Source of the DNA: an uncultured bacterium
GTDB taxonomy: Bacteria > Patescibacteriota > Patescibacteriia > UBA1558 > GWA2-36-10
Direction: 5' to 3'
NCBI GenBank assembly: GCA_937912185.1
Contig: CALDOH010000134.1
Coordinates: 1 to 8,385 of the forward strand
Length of the DNA: 8,385 nucleotides
Of this stretch, positions 8,230-8,385 are shown one piece after another; the stretch's first letter is position 1; each line of letters opens with the position of its first letter. The translations under genes and the position numbers were made by a program. Below the pieces are notes generated by a model. It searched no databases, was not told where the DNA came from, and saw nothing but the letters and a program-made list of their open reading frames with translations.

Positions 8230-8385
8230 TTAATCTGCTATCCTTCTGAGAAAACGATCCCCATCTGGATCTGGATCTGGATCTGGCTTAGGAATATTAA
8301 AGGTACCATAGGATGTACCAATGTTGCTCCAGACATAACCATCGCTAGATAATTCTCCTAATATCAAGGTACCCTGATAACCTGT
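8230..8385 (-). CDS. C-terminal end of an unidentified protein with a Pro-Asp repeat tail (partial)
   Basis: An open frame enters from the right edge and ends at TAA (8230-8232), giving 51 residues. The sequence is rich in Gly, Ser, Tyr and Thr (GYQGTLILGELSSDGYVW, then NIGTSYGTFNIPK), which looks like an exported beta-rich domain. Next come PDPDPDPDGD and a basic end RFLRRIAD. The acidic Pro-Asp stretch could bind calcium or act as a stiff linker. It is nine bases upstream of the PilV-like gene and in the same direction, so it may be another pilin or surface protein of the same cluster. Its N-terminus is outside the window and I cannot identify the family. Confidence 0.8.
   Translation of the reverse strand, partial: TGYQGTLILGELSSDGYVWSNIGTSYGTFNIPKPDPDPDPDGDRFLRRIAD
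8263..8286. repeat. Four perfect tandem copies of a 6-base unit
   Basis: ATCTGG repeats four times without mismatch and encodes the Pro-Asp repeat of the partial gene. Each unit is two codons, so slippage would change the tail length without breaking the frame. Confidence 0.85.

Noticed and set aside
7997..8233. Plus-strand open frame of 78 codons
   Set aside because: It is antisense to the hydrophobic N-terminus of the PilV-like gene; its apparent hydrophobic stretch is a shadow of that helix.

Overview
The window looks like part of a small, AT-rich bacterial genome. It is most plausibly a member of the Candidate Phyla Radiation (Patescibacteria, Parcubacteria-like). This is an inference from protein style rather than a database match. 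The evidence is a run of short minor-pilin genes packed against housekeeping genes, a membrane-anchored DsbA-like protein, gatC-gatA without gatB, and mostly AT-rich starts without Shine-Dalgarno sites. UGA is used as a normal stop (end of the PilX-like gene).

Layout. Nearly everything is on the minus strand, so transcription runs from right to left. At the right edge is the C-terminal end of an unidentified protein with a PDPDPDPD tail (8230-8385). Three minor prepilin genes of PilV, PilW and PilX type follow (8220 down to 6046), then ligA (NAD-dependent DNA ligase), gatC, gatA, a DsbA-like thiol oxidoreductase and lgt (prolipoprotein diacylglyceryl transferase). Gaps are -4 to 36 bases, so this reads as one long operon-like block from beyond the right edge to 693. 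Pilins, DsbA-like protein and Lgt all concern the cell surface: assembly of a pilus or pseudopilus, disulfide formation in exported proteins, and lipid anchoring of lipoproteins. LigA and GatCA serve DNA and translation.

The stretch 271-692 has no protein gene but is the most unusual part. It holds one intact tRNA-Asp(GTC) with encoded CCA (490-566). Exact 16-base inverted repeats sit immediately outside it (476-491 and 569-584). Outside these lie a 5' half (628-665) and a 3' half (389-459) of a second tRNA-Asp, in the same orientation and in the order 5' half, intact gene, 3' half. The outer halves sit exactly where a normal tRNA gene would be: a good promoter (TTGCCA, 17 bases, TATTAT) lies 19 bases before the 5' half, and a clean hairpin-plus-T terminator lies 16 bases after the 3' half. 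Both halves are joined to or interrupted by short palindromic sequences that share their ends. The arrangement reads as a tRNA gene nested in the broken remains of another.

Left of this, 70-270 encodes a 66-residue four-cysteine zinc-ribbon protein with its own strong promoter. The first 88 bases may be the 3' end of a convergent plus-strand gene.
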